Shown: positions 47,556-57,001 of the stretch, one piece after another
Position numbering within the stretch: the stretch's first letter is position 1
Layout of the letters: every line of letters starts with the position of its first letter
Translations under genes and position numbers: made by a program
NCBI RefSeq assembly: GCF_002836775.1
Contig: NZ_PJAQ01000007.1
Coordinates: forward strand, 1-64,000
Reading direction: 5' to 3'
Length of the DNA stretch: 64,000 bases
Source of the DNA: Colwellia sp. 12G3
GTDB taxonomy: Bacteria > Pseudomonadota > Gammaproteobacteria > Enterobacterales > Alteromonadaceae
The notes under the pieces: generated by a model
Told to the model about the DNA's origin: nothing
Seen by the model: the letters and a program-made list of their open reading frames with translations, nothing else
Database searches by the model: none

Positions 47556-48620
47556 TTAATGCGCGATCGGATACCCTAATGCTTCCCACTCGGGTAAACC
47601 TGAATGACTGACGCAGGTGATATTCTCTAGTCCCATCATTGCCAAATTAGTTAACGCTGTTTGAGACCGTCGACCAGAATGACAGTAAATATAAATGTGT
47701 TTAAAGTCTTTAAGTGCTTCGAGGTGATCGGGCTCTGTACCTAGTGGAATATTTTTACTGTTAGGAATATGACCCGTTAAATATTCTTCTTCTGTGCGGT
47801 TATCAATAATCAAATTATCAGGGTTTTCTTGTTGCCATATTTGATAAAGCGATGACATTGAAAAGTCTTCATGTACATAAATATTGGGATTAAAGTTAAT
47901 GCCACAGCCTTCATTGGCAGGTACTGCTTCATTAATTTTTTTGGGTAAGGCTAAATTCAGATTATCCATAATATCAATAAAGTCAGCCAATGATTTTTGC
48001 TTGCCAAGTCGAGCGTTCCATTGCTTTTCTTCAGCAATAGTAGAGCTGGTATTGCCATTATAATCATGACCAGGGTAAACAACGGTCTCCTCAGGCAGGT
48101 TAAACAATTTTTCAGTAACACTACGGTATAAAACTTCTGAACTGCCCTGCTGAAAATCAGAACGACCACAACCTCTAATCAACAGTGTATCCCCCGTGAA
48201 AACCCTGTTATCAATATAATAACTCATGCAACCGCAGGTATGACCCGGTGTACTTATCGCTTTAATCTGAAAATGGCCGAGGGGAAGTTCATCGCCATCA
48301 AGGAGTTCAATATCAATAGACTTAATCGCAGCCGCTTTATTGTAAACAATTTGGGCACCCGTTTTTTGCCGCATTAAGCCTGCTGAGCTGATATGGTCGG
48401 CATGCACGTGGGTTTCAATAGCGTAAAGTAGTTCGATGCCAAGCTCTTCAATATATTGTAGGTCTCGCTTTAACTGCTCCTTAACGCCATCAATAATCGC
48501 GCCTTCATGGCTATTTGGATCAACCAACAAATAAGTGTAAGTACAGCTGTCTCTATCAAAGAATTGCTTTATATATAATGGCTTGATGGGTAATGGTTGC
48601 TGGCAGGATGAAATGGTCAT
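47556..48620 (-). CDS. Persulfide dioxygenase-rhodanese fusion (ETHE1-like)
   Basis: Two-domain sulfur enzyme of 354 residues. The N-terminal metallo-beta-lactamase fold (about 10-245) has ETHVHADH (H71, H73, D75, H76), TPGHTCGC and FTGDTLLIRGCGRSDFQ, the ETHE1 pattern that binds one iron and oxidises glutathione persulfide to sulfite. The C-terminal rhodanese domain (about 255-354) has active-site Cys313 in CHSGRRS. Such fusions are known from Burkholderia. Role: detoxification or use of sulfide-derived sulfane sulfur in the cytoplasm. The longest frame begins with GTG at 48632; ATG 48620 is preferred. A LysR/YeiH-like pair lies 1.2 kb away, but no direct link is shown. Confidence 0.92.
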   Translation of the reverse strand: MTISSCQQPLPIKPLYIKQFFDRDSCTYTYLLVDPNSHEGAIIDGVKEQLKRDLQYIEELGIELLYAIETHVHADHISSAGLMRQKTGAQIVYNKAAAIKSIDIELLDGDELPLGHFQIKAISTPGHTCGCMSYYIDNRVFTGDTLLIRGCGRSDFQQGSSEVLYRSVTEKLFNLPEETVVYPGHDYNGNTSSTIAEEKQWNARLGKQKSLADFIDIMDNLNLALPKKINEAVPANEGCGINFNPNIYVHEDFSMSSLYQIWQQENPDNLIIDNRTEEEYLTGHIPNSKNIPLGTEPDHLEALKDFKHIYIYCHSGRRSQTALTNLAMMGLENITCVSHSGLPEWEALGYPIAH

Positions 48621-48724
48621 AACTCTACTCACATATATTGATGTACATGTTAGTAAGTATAGTTAGTGCGATGAAATTTAGTCGAAGGTTTATGGCATAT
48701 TTTTTAGTATTAATTAGGGCAATC

Positions 48725-48758
48725 AAAAAAGCGTAATAATCACTTACTACGCTTTTTT
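48725..48758 (-). terminator. Intrinsic terminator after the beta-solenoid gene
   Basis: AAAAAAGCGTA (48725-48735) and TACGCTTTTTT (48748-48758) form an 11-bp stem with a 12-nt loop and T-runs on both strands. It lies about 65 bp downstream of the 48822-49604 gene and ahead of the dioxygenase gene, so the two are probably separate units. Confidence 0.85.
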
Positions 48759-48821
48759 ATTATTCGAATCTAAGACTCGATAAATAGTGTAACCAACAGC
48801 TGAACTACTGAAACATTGAAC

Positions 48822-49604
48822 TTATATTTCTTTAATGCGTACGCTACCGCCACTGGTTTTTAATACCAACTCAGGACCACCACCATTAATAGTACCAATA
48901 ATAGAACGTTTCTTCGTTGTGCCATTAACAGCAAACTCACTTGATACACGTCCACCACTGGTTTTAGCCGAAAGATTTACCGCGACATCTTTCGCTAAAT
49001 AAGCAGTAATAGAGCCGCCAGAGGTTTTTACACTACTATCTTTAGTCGGATTCGTTGGTAATTTAAGGGTAATACTACCACCAGAGGTTTTAGCATCAAT
49101 TTTTCCGATAATGTTATCCAAATCTAAACTGCCGCCAGAGGTTTTAATATCAACATCCCCGACCATATCCTCTAATGTAATTGAGCCGCCTGATGTATGG
49201 GCATCAACTTTCCCTTTCAGGTTTTCAATTTCAATAGAGCCACCGCTGGTATCAAGGTTTAGATTGTAATTTTCCGGTACGGTAACTTTATAAGTAACGC
49301 GTATATGATTATTACCGAAGCCAAAACTGCTACGGTCAAAATCACCTTTAATACTGACGTTTTCATCACTATTATTGAAGCTAACCTCCATATCATCTTC
49401 ATTACTGCCAGTAATTGTTACTGCAACCAATACCGTTTCTTTTGCATGGGTATCAATATCTATAGCGCCAACATCGGTCGCTATTTTCAGTAAACCATCA
49501 TTAGCGACAGTGAACTCTTTATTAATAGTTTTTGCTTGCAAGCCACCTGCAATTAACAACAGTGCTATCGGGGCATATTTAAAAGTATTTTTCGCGTTTA
49601 ACAT
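48822..49604 (-). CDS. Secreted repetitive beta-solenoid protein (DUF4097-like)
   Basis: Exported protein of 260 residues. Signal peptide (MLNAKNTFKYAPIALLLIAG; cleavage probably after LQA). From about residue 115 it carries seven TSGG repeats, spaced roughly 15-25 residues apart, in units such as DIKTSGGSLDLDN. This fits the right-handed beta-helix of DUF4097/adhesin-like proteins, with the glycine turns stacked. Function is unknown; relatives are often next to anti-sigma or envelope stress genes, but none is evident here. The strong repeat regularity implies a rod or stalk shape. Confidence 0.85.
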   Translation of the reverse strand: MLNAKNTFKYAPIALLLIAGGLQAKTINKEFTVANDGLLKIATDVGAIDIDTHAKETVLVAVTITGSNEDDMEVSFNNSDENVSIKGDFDRSSFGFGNNHIRVTYKVTVPENYNLNLDTSGGSIEIENLKGKVDAHTSGGSITLEDMVGDVDIKTSGGSLDLDNIIGKIDAKTSGGSITLKLPTNPTKDSSVKTSGGSITAYLAKDVAVNLSAKTSGGRVSSEFAVNGTTKKRSIIGTINGGGPELVLKTSGGSVRIKEI

Positions 49605-49677
49605 AGGGTATCTCCATATATCTTTATTATAATATTTCTATTTTAAGTGACTTATACCAAAGGTATTAATCTATTAA

Positions 49678-49711
49678 TCACTTAGCAAGAATTGCGGTCA
49701 TTGCTAAGTGA
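49678..49711 (-). terminator. Perfect 11-bp inverted repeat downstream of the yeiH-like gene
   Basis: TCACTTAGCAA (49678-49688) and TTGCTAAGTGA (49701-49711) form a perfect stem with a 12-nt loop. It lies about 90 bp after the YeiH-like stop codon. No U-tract follows. ATACCAA is nearby (49654), and TAAGTGA is also the end of the element at 52057, so it may be a repeat relic rather than a terminator. Confidence 0.45.
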
Positions 49712-49799
49712 GATGCAACAAAAAGATAAAAGGTTTAAAACTATTTATACTTTATTTAAAAATTAATATTAACGCTACAAAACAGCCTATCTTTAAGCT

Positions 49800-50807
49800 C
49801 TAGGCTAACCATGAACTTAAGAAAAAACCACCAAAAATTAAAATAATAAAGAGTAACAATGCCAATATTAGCGGCTTAGGCCCAGCGGCTTTAATAGTCG
49901 CCCATTGAGTTTGTGCGCCTAATGCAGCCATTGCCATTGCTAAAGAAAATTGGCTAGCAAAACTGAATGCTACTTTAAGAACCTCTGGCAATATAACAAT
50001 ACTATTAATCATAGCGGTAGCCATAAAGCCAAAAACAAACCATGGAATAGTAATAACACTTTTTTCACGCTTAGCGCTTTTACTAACACCATTATATGCA
50101 CGGTTAGCAATGCGATTCAGTCCTGCGCTTAGCATTAAAATAAATGGTGCTAACATCATCACTCGAATAAGTTTCACCACCACTGCTGTTTGCATGGTTT
50201 CGCCATTAATACTTTGTCCTGCGGCAACGGCTTGTGCTACTTCATGGGCGGTACTACCGATATAAATACCAAAAGATTGGTCGGTCATATCCACCCACTG
50301 ATAAATAAATGGGTAGCTAAACATAGCTAAGGTACCAAACAGTACGACAGTAGCAATGGCAATAGTAATGTGTTCTTGCTTTGGTTTAAGTACCGATTCG
50401 GTCGCAAGTATGGCTGCGGCGCCACAAATAGCGCTGCCCGCAGCGGTTAAAATAGCAACATCACGATGCAGTTTAAGTACTTTAATACCAACAAAAGTGC
50501 CGACAGAAAAAACGGTAGTTATCACCACTAAATCAATAGCAACTGCTTGCCAACCTACTGCGATAATTTGCTGGAAGCTCAAACCAAAGCCAAACAATAC
50601 AATACCGACCCTAAGCAGCTTTTGTTTACAAAACGTTGAGAACTGTTGGTCTCTTTCATCTTCAACTCTTAATGAAAAATGACCATAAAGCATGCCAAAA
50701 ACAATAGCTAAAGGCAGTGCGCTCAAGCCAAAAGCGGAGATTGCTTCTACTTTTGCTAGGGCAATGGCTAATAAGGCAATGATGGGGAGAACTATATAGG
50801 TAGGCAT
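49800..50807 (-). CDS. yeiH: YeiH-like membrane transporter (UPF0324)
   Basis: Integral membrane protein of 335 residues with about ten helices. GSAICGAAAILATE and IGSTAHEVAQAVAAG are conserved signature segments of the YeiH family of putative anion exporters. The neighbouring divergent LysR regulator reproduces the yeiE-yeiH arrangement of Escherichia coli, where YeiE responds to sulfite; this supports a role in sulfur anion stress, but the substrate remains inference. Confidence 0.88.
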   Translation of the reverse strand: MPTYIVLPIIALLAIALAKVEAISAFGLSALPLAIVFGMLYGHFSLRVEDERDQQFSTFCKQKLLRVGIVLFGFGLSFQQIIAVGWQAVAIDLVVITTVFSVGTFVGIKVLKLHRDVAILTAAGSAICGAAAILATESVLKPKQEHITIAIATVVLFGTLAMFSYPFIYQWVDMTDQSFGIYIGSTAHEVAQAVAAGQSINGETMQTAVVVKLIRVMMLAPFILMLSAGLNRIANRAYNGVSKSAKREKSVITIPWFVFGFMATAMINSIVILPEVLKVAFSFASQFSLAMAMAALGAQTQWATIKAAGPKPLILALLLFIILIFGGFFLSSWLA

Positions 50808-51006
50808 AACGCACCTCTTTGCTAATGAATAGCGAATAAAGAACGACTTATTTAACTCATAAGCCGGTGACTATGTGTTTACCCGTCACTTTCAACCAGT
50901 AATCACTTTATGGAATATAATATAGCGTAAAGTTTTAAATAAGAATAATGGATTGATTCGATGTATAGTATTCAAAAAACCGAACTATAATTAATTCACT
51001 AAAACT

Positions 51007-51036
51007 GAGTTAACTAACGATGACTAATGTTAACTC
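51007..51036. promoter_or_regulatory. Candidate LysR operator between yeiH-like and yeiE-like genes
   Basis: GAGTTAAC (51007-51014) and GTTAACTC (51029-51036) are exact inverted copies separated by 14 bp, ending about 20 bp upstream of the LysR ATG. Placement suits autorepression. No binding data are implied. Confidence 0.5.
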
Positions 51037-51056
51037 TCCCTAAGGTAATTTAAGCC

Positions 51057-51941
51057 ATGAGTATTTCGATAAAAAAGCTACAGTTGTTTGAAGCAACAGC
51101 GCGCTTAGGTAAATTAACTAAAGCAGCCAGTGAGCTTTCTTTAAGCCAGTCTGCCGCTAGCCAAGCGTTAAAAGAATTGGAAGAAAGTTTAGGTTACCCA
51201 CTATTTGATCGCGTGGGCCGAGATTTATTGATCACTGAAAATGGTCTTAAGTCGCTACCTAAAGTGCGGCAAATAGCCGATTTACTCGATAGCCTAAAAC
51301 TTGCTAACTTAAACACCATGAGTGGTGTATTGAGAATTGTCGCCAGTGCCACCATCGCCACTTATTTACTGCCTAAGCTAATAGCTAAGTTCGTAAAACT
51401 TTACCCAGACGTTGCCCCTGAAATACACATAGGTAATACCCAAATGGTGATAGATTACTTAGATAAAGGTAAAGCTTCTATTGGTTTAATAGAGGGGCCT
51501 GCCGTGCATAAGCACTTACAAATAACGCCGTGGCAACAAGACCAACTACAAATATTTTGTCCGCCTGATCACCCGCTCGCAAAAAAATCGACCATTAGCC
51601 TTGAGCAACTGCAACAACAATCTTGGGTATTGCGTGAACATGGCTCAGGTACACGAGCAATATTTGATGCCGCCATTGAACAAGCGGGTGCACAAATTAA
51701 TTTAGGCATAGAGCTAACGAGGCAAGGTGCAATTAAAGAGTCGGTCAAAGCAGGTTTAGGGTTAGGTTGCTTGTCACAACTCACCATTGCTGAAGAGGTA
51801 AAAATAGGTAGTTTAGTGGCGCTGAAATCACCATTAAATTTATCGCGACGCTTTGCTTTAGTCACCCATAAAGATAGTCACCATAACTTGCTTGGCCAAA
51901 ATTTTATCGATTACTTAAAATCAGCTCCCTCGTGTAAATAA
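51057..51941 (+). CDS. LysR-family regulator, YeiE-like
   Basis: Regulator of 294 residues with an N-terminal helix-turn-helix (about 3-60; LTKAASELSLSQSAASQALKEL) and a substrate-binding-like domain (about 88-290) containing LREHGSGTRAIFD, a segment typical of the CysB/YeiE/CysL-related group. Divergent from the YeiH-like gene and closed by a strong terminator. Likely control target is the adjacent transporter. Confidence 0.9.
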   Translation: MSISIKKLQLFEATARLGKLTKAASELSLSQSAASQALKELEESLGYPLFDRVGRDLLITENGLKSLPKVRQIADLLDSLKLANLNTMSGVLRIVASATIATYLLPKLIAKFVKLYPDVAPEIHIGNTQMVIDYLDKGKASIGLIEGPAVHKHLQITPWQQDQLQIFCPPDHPLAKKSTISLEQLQQQSWVLREHGSGTRAIFDAAIEQAGAQINLGIELTRQGAIKESVKAGLGLGCLSQLTIAEEVKIGSLVALKSPLNLSRRFALVTHKDSHHNLLGQNFIDYLKSAPSCK

Positions 51942-51957
51942 CGGCACAACAGATATC

Positions 51958-51990
51958 AAAAGGGCAATGAATATTATTCATTGCCCTTTT
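51958..51990 (+). terminator. Strong intrinsic terminator after the yeiE-like gene
   Basis: AAAAGGGCAATGAAT (51958-51972) pairs perfectly with ATTCATTGCCCTTTT (51976-51990) across a 3-nt loop and is followed by TTATT. Fifteen base pairs with T-runs on both sides make this the clearest terminator in the window. Confidence 0.93.
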
Positions 51991-52056
51991 TTATTAGGGC
52001 TGAGCTAAACAGAATTTATCTTTAGCTTAGCCATTGTTATGTTTATATTTAGCTTT

Positions 52057-52218
52057 ATACCAATCACACAAACTAAGTGATCATTTCTACTTGTTAAAAG
52101 TAATAATTACTGCGTTATTTATTTAATAATTAGAACAACTAGTTAGTTAAATAAATGCCTTGAACTTATCACTTTTTCCTACGTATAAAATAGGTCACTT
52201 AATTAATGTAATTGGTAT
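52057..52218. repeat. ATACCAAT-ended inverted-repeat element (MITE-like)
   Basis: The left end (52057-52080) starts ATACCAAT and ends TAAGTGA. The right end (52195-52218) is its inverted counterpart, starting TCACTTA and ending ATTGGTAT. 20 of 24 positions match. The element is 162 bp with no open frame and its last base is the first base of the permease stop codon triplet (read leftward). Related ATACCAA motifs occur near 16494, 46120, 47262 and 49654. Confidence 0.65.
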
Positions 52219-54728
52219 TATTCATACCTAAGTGCTTTGATTGGATTTTTTCGCGCCACTTTAGCGGCATTACCACCAACAGTGCTCCAAGCAATAATCA
52301 GTGATAACAAACCAACGCCTAAACATATTGGTATCAACCAAATAGCATCTATGCGATAAGGGAAAGTTTCTAACCACGTTAACATTAAGTAAGCTGCAAT
52401 AGGCCAAGCAATGAGGTTCGCCAGCATTACTGGTCTAGAAAATTGCCAGATAAGTAGGCCAACAATGTCTTTAACACTGGCACCCATCACTTTTCTAATA
52501 CCAATTTCTTTGGTTCTTCTTTCTACCGTAAAAGCAGATAAACCATATAAACCTAAACACGCTATCACAATCGCGATTAATGAGAACACCAAGAATAACT
52601 GCGCAGTGGTGAGTTCATCATGGTATTGCGCCGCCATCATTTCGCTCAAAAACTGTAAGTTAATCGGCTGCATTGGTACGTTGTTCTTCCACACACCTTC
52701 AATGGCACTAATCAAATTGGGAATATTATTGGTATTAAAAGAGATATTGGCTACGCGAAAACGTTGTGGGTTCAACGTATAAACAGAGGCTCTTACACCA
52801 AACTTAATTGAACGAAAGTAAATATCTGGGATAACGCCAATGATAGTTAAATGCTGTGTTCCGCGGATATCACTTTCCAATGTTTTACCAATAGCCTCTT
52901 CTGCACTGCTGAAACCGAACTTTTTCAAAGCCGAACTATTGAGTATCACACTTGATTTACCCACTGAACCTTCGGGAGCTTTTTTTATGGTGTCAGAACC
53001 AAAGTTTTCATCAAACAAACGCCCTGCTATCGGCTTCACTTGATAAGCTTCAAAAAATCCATACCCCATATTATGGTAATTCATCAATTCAGCTTCATTA
53101 GCTCCTCCATTGACATGTGCTTCAAGTAGCTTGAAATTATTATTATTCTCATTGTCTTGCGATGGTGCCTCAGAAGAAAACGTTACACTCGTGACTTCAG
53201 ACAAATTTAATAACTCTTGCGTTAAACTTGGTAAGTTATCCCCGGCGTTTCGAATACTAAGTACTAGCTTGTTATCACTTTCATAACCAACAGCCATGTT
53301 ATTAGAGAAAATCGTTTGGCCATAAACAACCAAGGTTGAAATCACTAAAATAATGGATGTCGCGAATTGAAAAACGACTAATACGCTTCTAAATTTTGCC
53401 GAACTTTTCGACTCAACACTTTTACTCGATTTTAGAATTTGTCCCGGTAAGAAGCGTGATAAATACAATGCAGGATAGATGCCCGCGCCAATACCAACAC
53501 AAACAGCCAGCCCAATTAAGGTGAATAATAAACTTGGATCATCCAATAAATGTAAAGCTAACTCTTTACCTAACACTTCATTATAAAAGGGTAATGCTAA
53601 TTCAACAGCGACCAAGGCAAACAATAAAGAAAGTAAAACTAAGGCAATCGCCTCGCCTAAAAATTGAATAGCCACTTGGGTTCGGCTAGCGCCTAAGACT
53701 TTACGCATAGCAACTTCGCGCGCTCTTTTACTGGCTTTAGCGGTAGATAGATTCATAAAATTTATACAAGCAATAAGTAACACTAAGCTTGCGACAATAA
53801 TAAAGGTAGTAATCATTTTACTATCACCCATGGGGGTTAAATCCCCGCCATTACCCGCTTGGCTTTTTGCATGTAAATGCAAGTCTGCCACTGGCATTAC
53901 GTGCAGTTTAATGAAATCGGTAACCTGCTTATCTGAGGCTGTTTCACCTAAAATATTAACCAGCATCTCAACTAGTGGACTTTCATTATTCATCCAAAAA
54001 TTAATACGCTCTTGTAATTGCTCCGGCACAATACCCTGATTCAATTTAAAGTAGGTATAGACGTTCAAACTAGTCCAAGTATTCAACATGCCATCATTAT
54101 CGCTAAACAAAGCTGGCTGCAGATAAATCACCATATCGGTATTCAAATGCGTTGCATCAGGTAAATTTTTCATCACCCCAGTGATAGTCAAGGTTGCTGT
54201 ATTTCCCGCAACACAACATACGGTAAGCGTTTCACCAATAACGTCACTTTTGCCAAAATATTTGTAAGCTAATTCTTCAGTGATAACCAAGTCCATTGGT
54301 TTATTAAACGAAGACTCTTTAGAGCCATGAATAAAAGGCAAATCAAATACATTAAAGAAACTGCCATCAACCATAGTGAATTGTTCTGGAAAGGCATTTT
54401 CATTTTGTCTTACTGTCATATCAAACTGAATAAAGCGTACGCCGGTTTCAATTTCATTTTTAGCATAATCACGGATCGCTTCCATCATGCTACCCGCCGA
54501 TCGCACAGAATCAAACGGTTCTTGATTAGGAATAGAATAAGCGGTGTGTGTACGTACTAATTGACCATGGTCTTTAATCCAGGTATCAAAACCAGATTCT
54601 TGGCGAACAAATAACATGATTAAAATGCAGCTCATCAAACCGATGGCTAGACCAAAAATGTTAATAACCGAAAAAATACCGTTTTTAATGATATTGCGCC
54701 AAGCGGTAATAAGGTAATTGTGAAACAT
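52218..54728 (-). CDS. ABC transporter permease, double FtsX type, module 3
   Basis: Permease of 836 residues with two FtsX-type halves. The first helix is at about 20-42 (FSVINIFGLAIGLMSCILIM), a second helix cluster lies at about 295-425, a further helix at about 445-470, and the last three helices follow the conserved RRTKEIGIRKVMGAS. The N-terminal MFHNYLITAWRNI form differs from the module 1 and 2 permeases and recalls FtsX-type permeases common in Bacteroidetes, so this module is a more distant relative. Strong ribosome site TAGGAG. It starts 20 bp after the ATPase stop. Large periplasmic domains could bind peptide or lipid-like compounds; the substrate is unknown. Confidence 0.92.
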   Translation of the reverse strand: MFHNYLITAWRNIIKNGIFSVINIFGLAIGLMSCILIMLFVRQESGFDTWIKDHGQLVRTHTAYSIPNQEPFDSVRSAGSMMEAIRDYAKNEIETGVRFIQFDMTVRQNENAFPEQFTMVDGSFFNVFDLPFIHGSKESSFNKPMDLVITEELAYKYFGKSDVIGETLTVCCVAGNTATLTITGVMKNLPDATHLNTDMVIYLQPALFSDNDGMLNTWTSLNVYTYFKLNQGIVPEQLQERINFWMNNESPLVEMLVNILGETASDKQVTDFIKLHVMPVADLHLHAKSQAGNGGDLTPMGDSKMITTFIIVASLVLLIACINFMNLSTAKASKRAREVAMRKVLGASRTQVAIQFLGEAIALVLLSLLFALVAVELALPFYNEVLGKELALHLLDDPSLLFTLIGLAVCVGIGAGIYPALYLSRFLPGQILKSSKSVESKSSAKFRSVLVVFQFATSIILVISTLVVYGQTIFSNNMAVGYESDNKLVLSIRNAGDNLPSLTQELLNLSEVTSVTFSSEAPSQDNENNNNFKLLEAHVNGGANEAELMNYHNMGYGFFEAYQVKPIAGRLFDENFGSDTIKKAPEGSVGKSSVILNSSALKKFGFSSAEEAIGKTLESDIRGTQHLTIIGVIPDIYFRSIKFGVRASVYTLNPQRFRVANISFNTNNIPNLISAIEGVWKNNVPMQPINLQFLSEMMAAQYHDELTTAQLFLVFSLIAIVIACLGLYGLSAFTVERRTKEIGIRKVMGASVKDIVGLLIWQFSRPVMLANLIAWPIAAYLMLTWLETFPYRIDAIWLIPICLGVGLLSLIIAWSTVGGNAAKVARKNPIKALRYE

Positions 54729-54748
54729 AAACTTCTCCTAATTCTCGA

Positions 54749-55441
54749 TTAAGCCGTTTGCTCAGCAGCACGAACACTTTGTGCAACCACATGACCATCA
54801 AATAAATTAATAGTACGTCTAGCGTAATCAGCATGTGCAGGGCTATGTGTCACCATCACTATGGTGGTGCCTTCATCGTTAAGTGCTTGCAACATTTCCA
54901 TTACTTCTTGTCCGTGGGCACTATCTAAGTTACCTGTGGGTTCATCGGCCAAAATCATTTTTTGATCGCCAACAACGGCTCTAGCGACGGCAACACGCTG
55001 TTGCTGACCGCCAGATAACTGACTTGGTAAATGTTTAGCGCGATGAGCAATACCGACTTTATCCATGACTTTGGCCACTTTAGCTTTACGCTCTGCTGCT
55101 GGAATTTTGTGATAAATAAGTGCTAACTCAATATTTTCAGCGACGGTTAACTCATCAATCAAATTAAAATTTTGAAAGATAAAGCCAATACTTTTTTTAC
55201 GAATAACTGACAGCTGTTTTTCTGAATAACCCGCAACATTTTCGCCGTTAAAAATATAATCACCACTACTCGGTGAGTCCAACATGCCAATGGTATTAAG
55301 CAAGGTTGATTTGCCACAACCCGACGGTCCCATAATGGCAACAAACTCGCCTTGGGCAATTTCAATATTTACATTGTTCAAAGCCGATGTTTCTACGTCT
55401 TCGGTTTGATATACGCGTGTTAAGTTATGTAGTTGTAGCAT
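54749..55441 (-). CDS. ABC transporter ATPase (MacB/LolD type), module 3
   Basis: ATPase of 230 residues: Walker A GPSGCGKST (38-46), Q-loop FIFQ, signature LSGGQQQR, Walker B ILADEP, switch His in MVTHSPA. The start has a good AAAGGA ribosome site. It lies between the adaptor gene (112 bp) and the permease gene (20 bp), all leftward. The Ser after the switch His replaces the Asp of the other three ATPases here. Confidence 0.95.
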   Translation of the reverse strand: MLQLHNLTRVYQTEDVETSALNNVNIEIAQGEFVAIMGPSGCGKSTLLNTIGMLDSPSSGDYIFNGENVAGYSEKQLSVIRKKSIGFIFQNFNLIDELTVAENIELALIYHKIPAAERKAKVAKVMDKVGIAHRAKHLPSQLSGGQQQRVAVARAVVGDQKMILADEPTGNLDSAHGQEVMEMLQALNDEGTTIVMVTHSPAHADYARRTINLFDGHVVAQSVRAAEQTA

Positions 55442-55553
55442 GGTAAATTCCTTTGCTCTTCATGAGTCTTTTAATGTTCTGTTATTTGTTTAATTCGGTT
55501 ATGAATTTTGTTTATTACGCTTTGATAAACTGGCGTTGTAGTTCTAATGATCA

Positions 55554-56864
55554 TTAATTAAAGCTAAGTTTTTGCATCTCTTGGTAGCTGCTATAAGGGC
55601 TAGTGACTACTTGCTCATCTAATTCAAGACCTTCAATCACTTCAATAAACTGGTTGTTACGTCTGCCTAAGCGCACGTTACGTTTCACAGCTTCACTGCC
55701 ATCAGGGCTAACAACAAACAGCCACTTGCCACCCGTATCTTGAAAAAATGCACCATTTGGGATCAGCAGTGCTTCACTGGCATCGCCGAGTGTTAGTTTG
55801 ATTTGAATCGTTTGTCCGCGGCGAATACCTTCGGGTTGCTCGGCGATAAATTTAAAATCGACTTCAAATTGACCGTTTTGCACTTGTGGATAAACTTTGG
55901 CAATGACCAAGGAATAATTTTTATAAGTCGCCGTTTGACCAATATCAACGCGGCCTAGGTAGAACTCATCAATAAAGGCGGTTAGCTTATAATCGTTAGG
56001 TGTATCTATTTGACCGAGACGTTCACCACGGGCAATGCTCTGCCCTACTTCAACATTAAAGCCAGATAACGTACCGGCTACAGGCGCTTTAACATTCATG
56101 TTATCTAAGTTTTGGCGCGAAATGGCTAGGTTACTTTCTAAACGGCTACTGGTTTCTCTTAAAAACGTGAGTTGCTCACCTTGCATACGCGCATCTGATT
56201 GCTGACTTTCCATCGTTAATGCCAAACGATCTTTGTACCAAGTTAAGGTATCTTCACTATCTTCGACTTGCGTCTTGGTAATCGCTCCAGTGGCGATAAG
56301 TGATTGTGCGCGGTCAACTTGGCGGCTTAATAACTTAATTTGGTGTTTAATATCAACAATATTGCTTTTATGTTGTAAACGGTTTTGTTCGAGGTTTAAT
56401 TCAATAGATCGCATATTATTTAGTTGCTCTGCTACCCGAGTTTCATTACCTAAAACACTGAGTTGCAGTGAAGCATTTGATAGCTCTACGATAAGATTTC
56501 CAGCCGTTAAACTCGCACCATCTTCGACGAGGATTTTTTCTACACGACCTCCTTCAATAGCATCTAAGTAAACTGTTTTTGCCGGAGTGACTCGACCACG
56601 GATAGGAATGAAATCTTCAAATACACCTGAAGTCACTTTTGAAATAACGATGCGACTATTATCTACCGATAAAACTTTACCTGTGCTTTTACCGGCAATC
56701 ATATAGCCGGCAAAAACCACAATGAGGATTATCACCATAAGGCTGAGCCACTTTTTCATTGGGCTAACATTCGTGACTACTTTACGATCCATACCTGAAC
56801 CCGAAACGGCTTTAGTTACAGAAGTAAGAGGAGTGCTGTTTTTTGTCTTGTTTACTTGGGTCAT
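55554..56864 (-). CDS. Periplasmic adaptor (HlyD/MacA family), module 3
   Basis: Membrane-fusion protein of 436 residues with a 37-residue cytoplasmic lead, one membrane helix (about 38-56), lipoyl half (VEDGASLTAGNLIVELSN), helical hairpin (about 130-245), second lipoyl half (VGQSIARGERLGQI) and barrel domains. First gene of the leftward transporter operon, divergent from the regulator gene with 226 bp between starts. The ribosome site is ACAGG. I searched the spacer on both strands for GG-N10-GC and found none. Confidence 0.92.
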   Translation of the reverse strand: MTQVNKTKNSTPLTSVTKAVSGSGMDRKVVTNVSPMKKWLSLMVIILIVVFAGYMIAGKSTGKVLSVDNSRIVISKVTSGVFEDFIPIRGRVTPAKTVYLDAIEGGRVEKILVEDGASLTAGNLIVELSNASLQLSVLGNETRVAEQLNNMRSIELNLEQNRLQHKSNIVDIKHQIKLLSRQVDRAQSLIATGAITKTQVEDSEDTLTWYKDRLALTMESQQSDARMQGEQLTFLRETSSRLESNLAISRQNLDNMNVKAPVAGTLSGFNVEVGQSIARGERLGQIDTPNDYKLTAFIDEFYLGRVDIGQTATYKNYSLVIAKVYPQVQNGQFEVDFKFIAEQPEGIRRGQTIQIKLTLGDASEALLIPNGAFFQDTGGKWLFVVSPDGSEAVKRNVRLGRRNNQFIEVIEGLELDEQVVTSPYSSYQEMQKLSFN

Positions 56865-57001
56865 ATTAACCTGTCATTAAGAAGTATTAGCTTAAGCCAA
56901 TAGATAAACTTAACCTTAACAATCCAATAATCGTTCCAACTTGCAAGTCCTTGCTTTTATTACCTTTTAAAATAAACAGCTAAAATAAGTGCAATTTGAA
57001 C

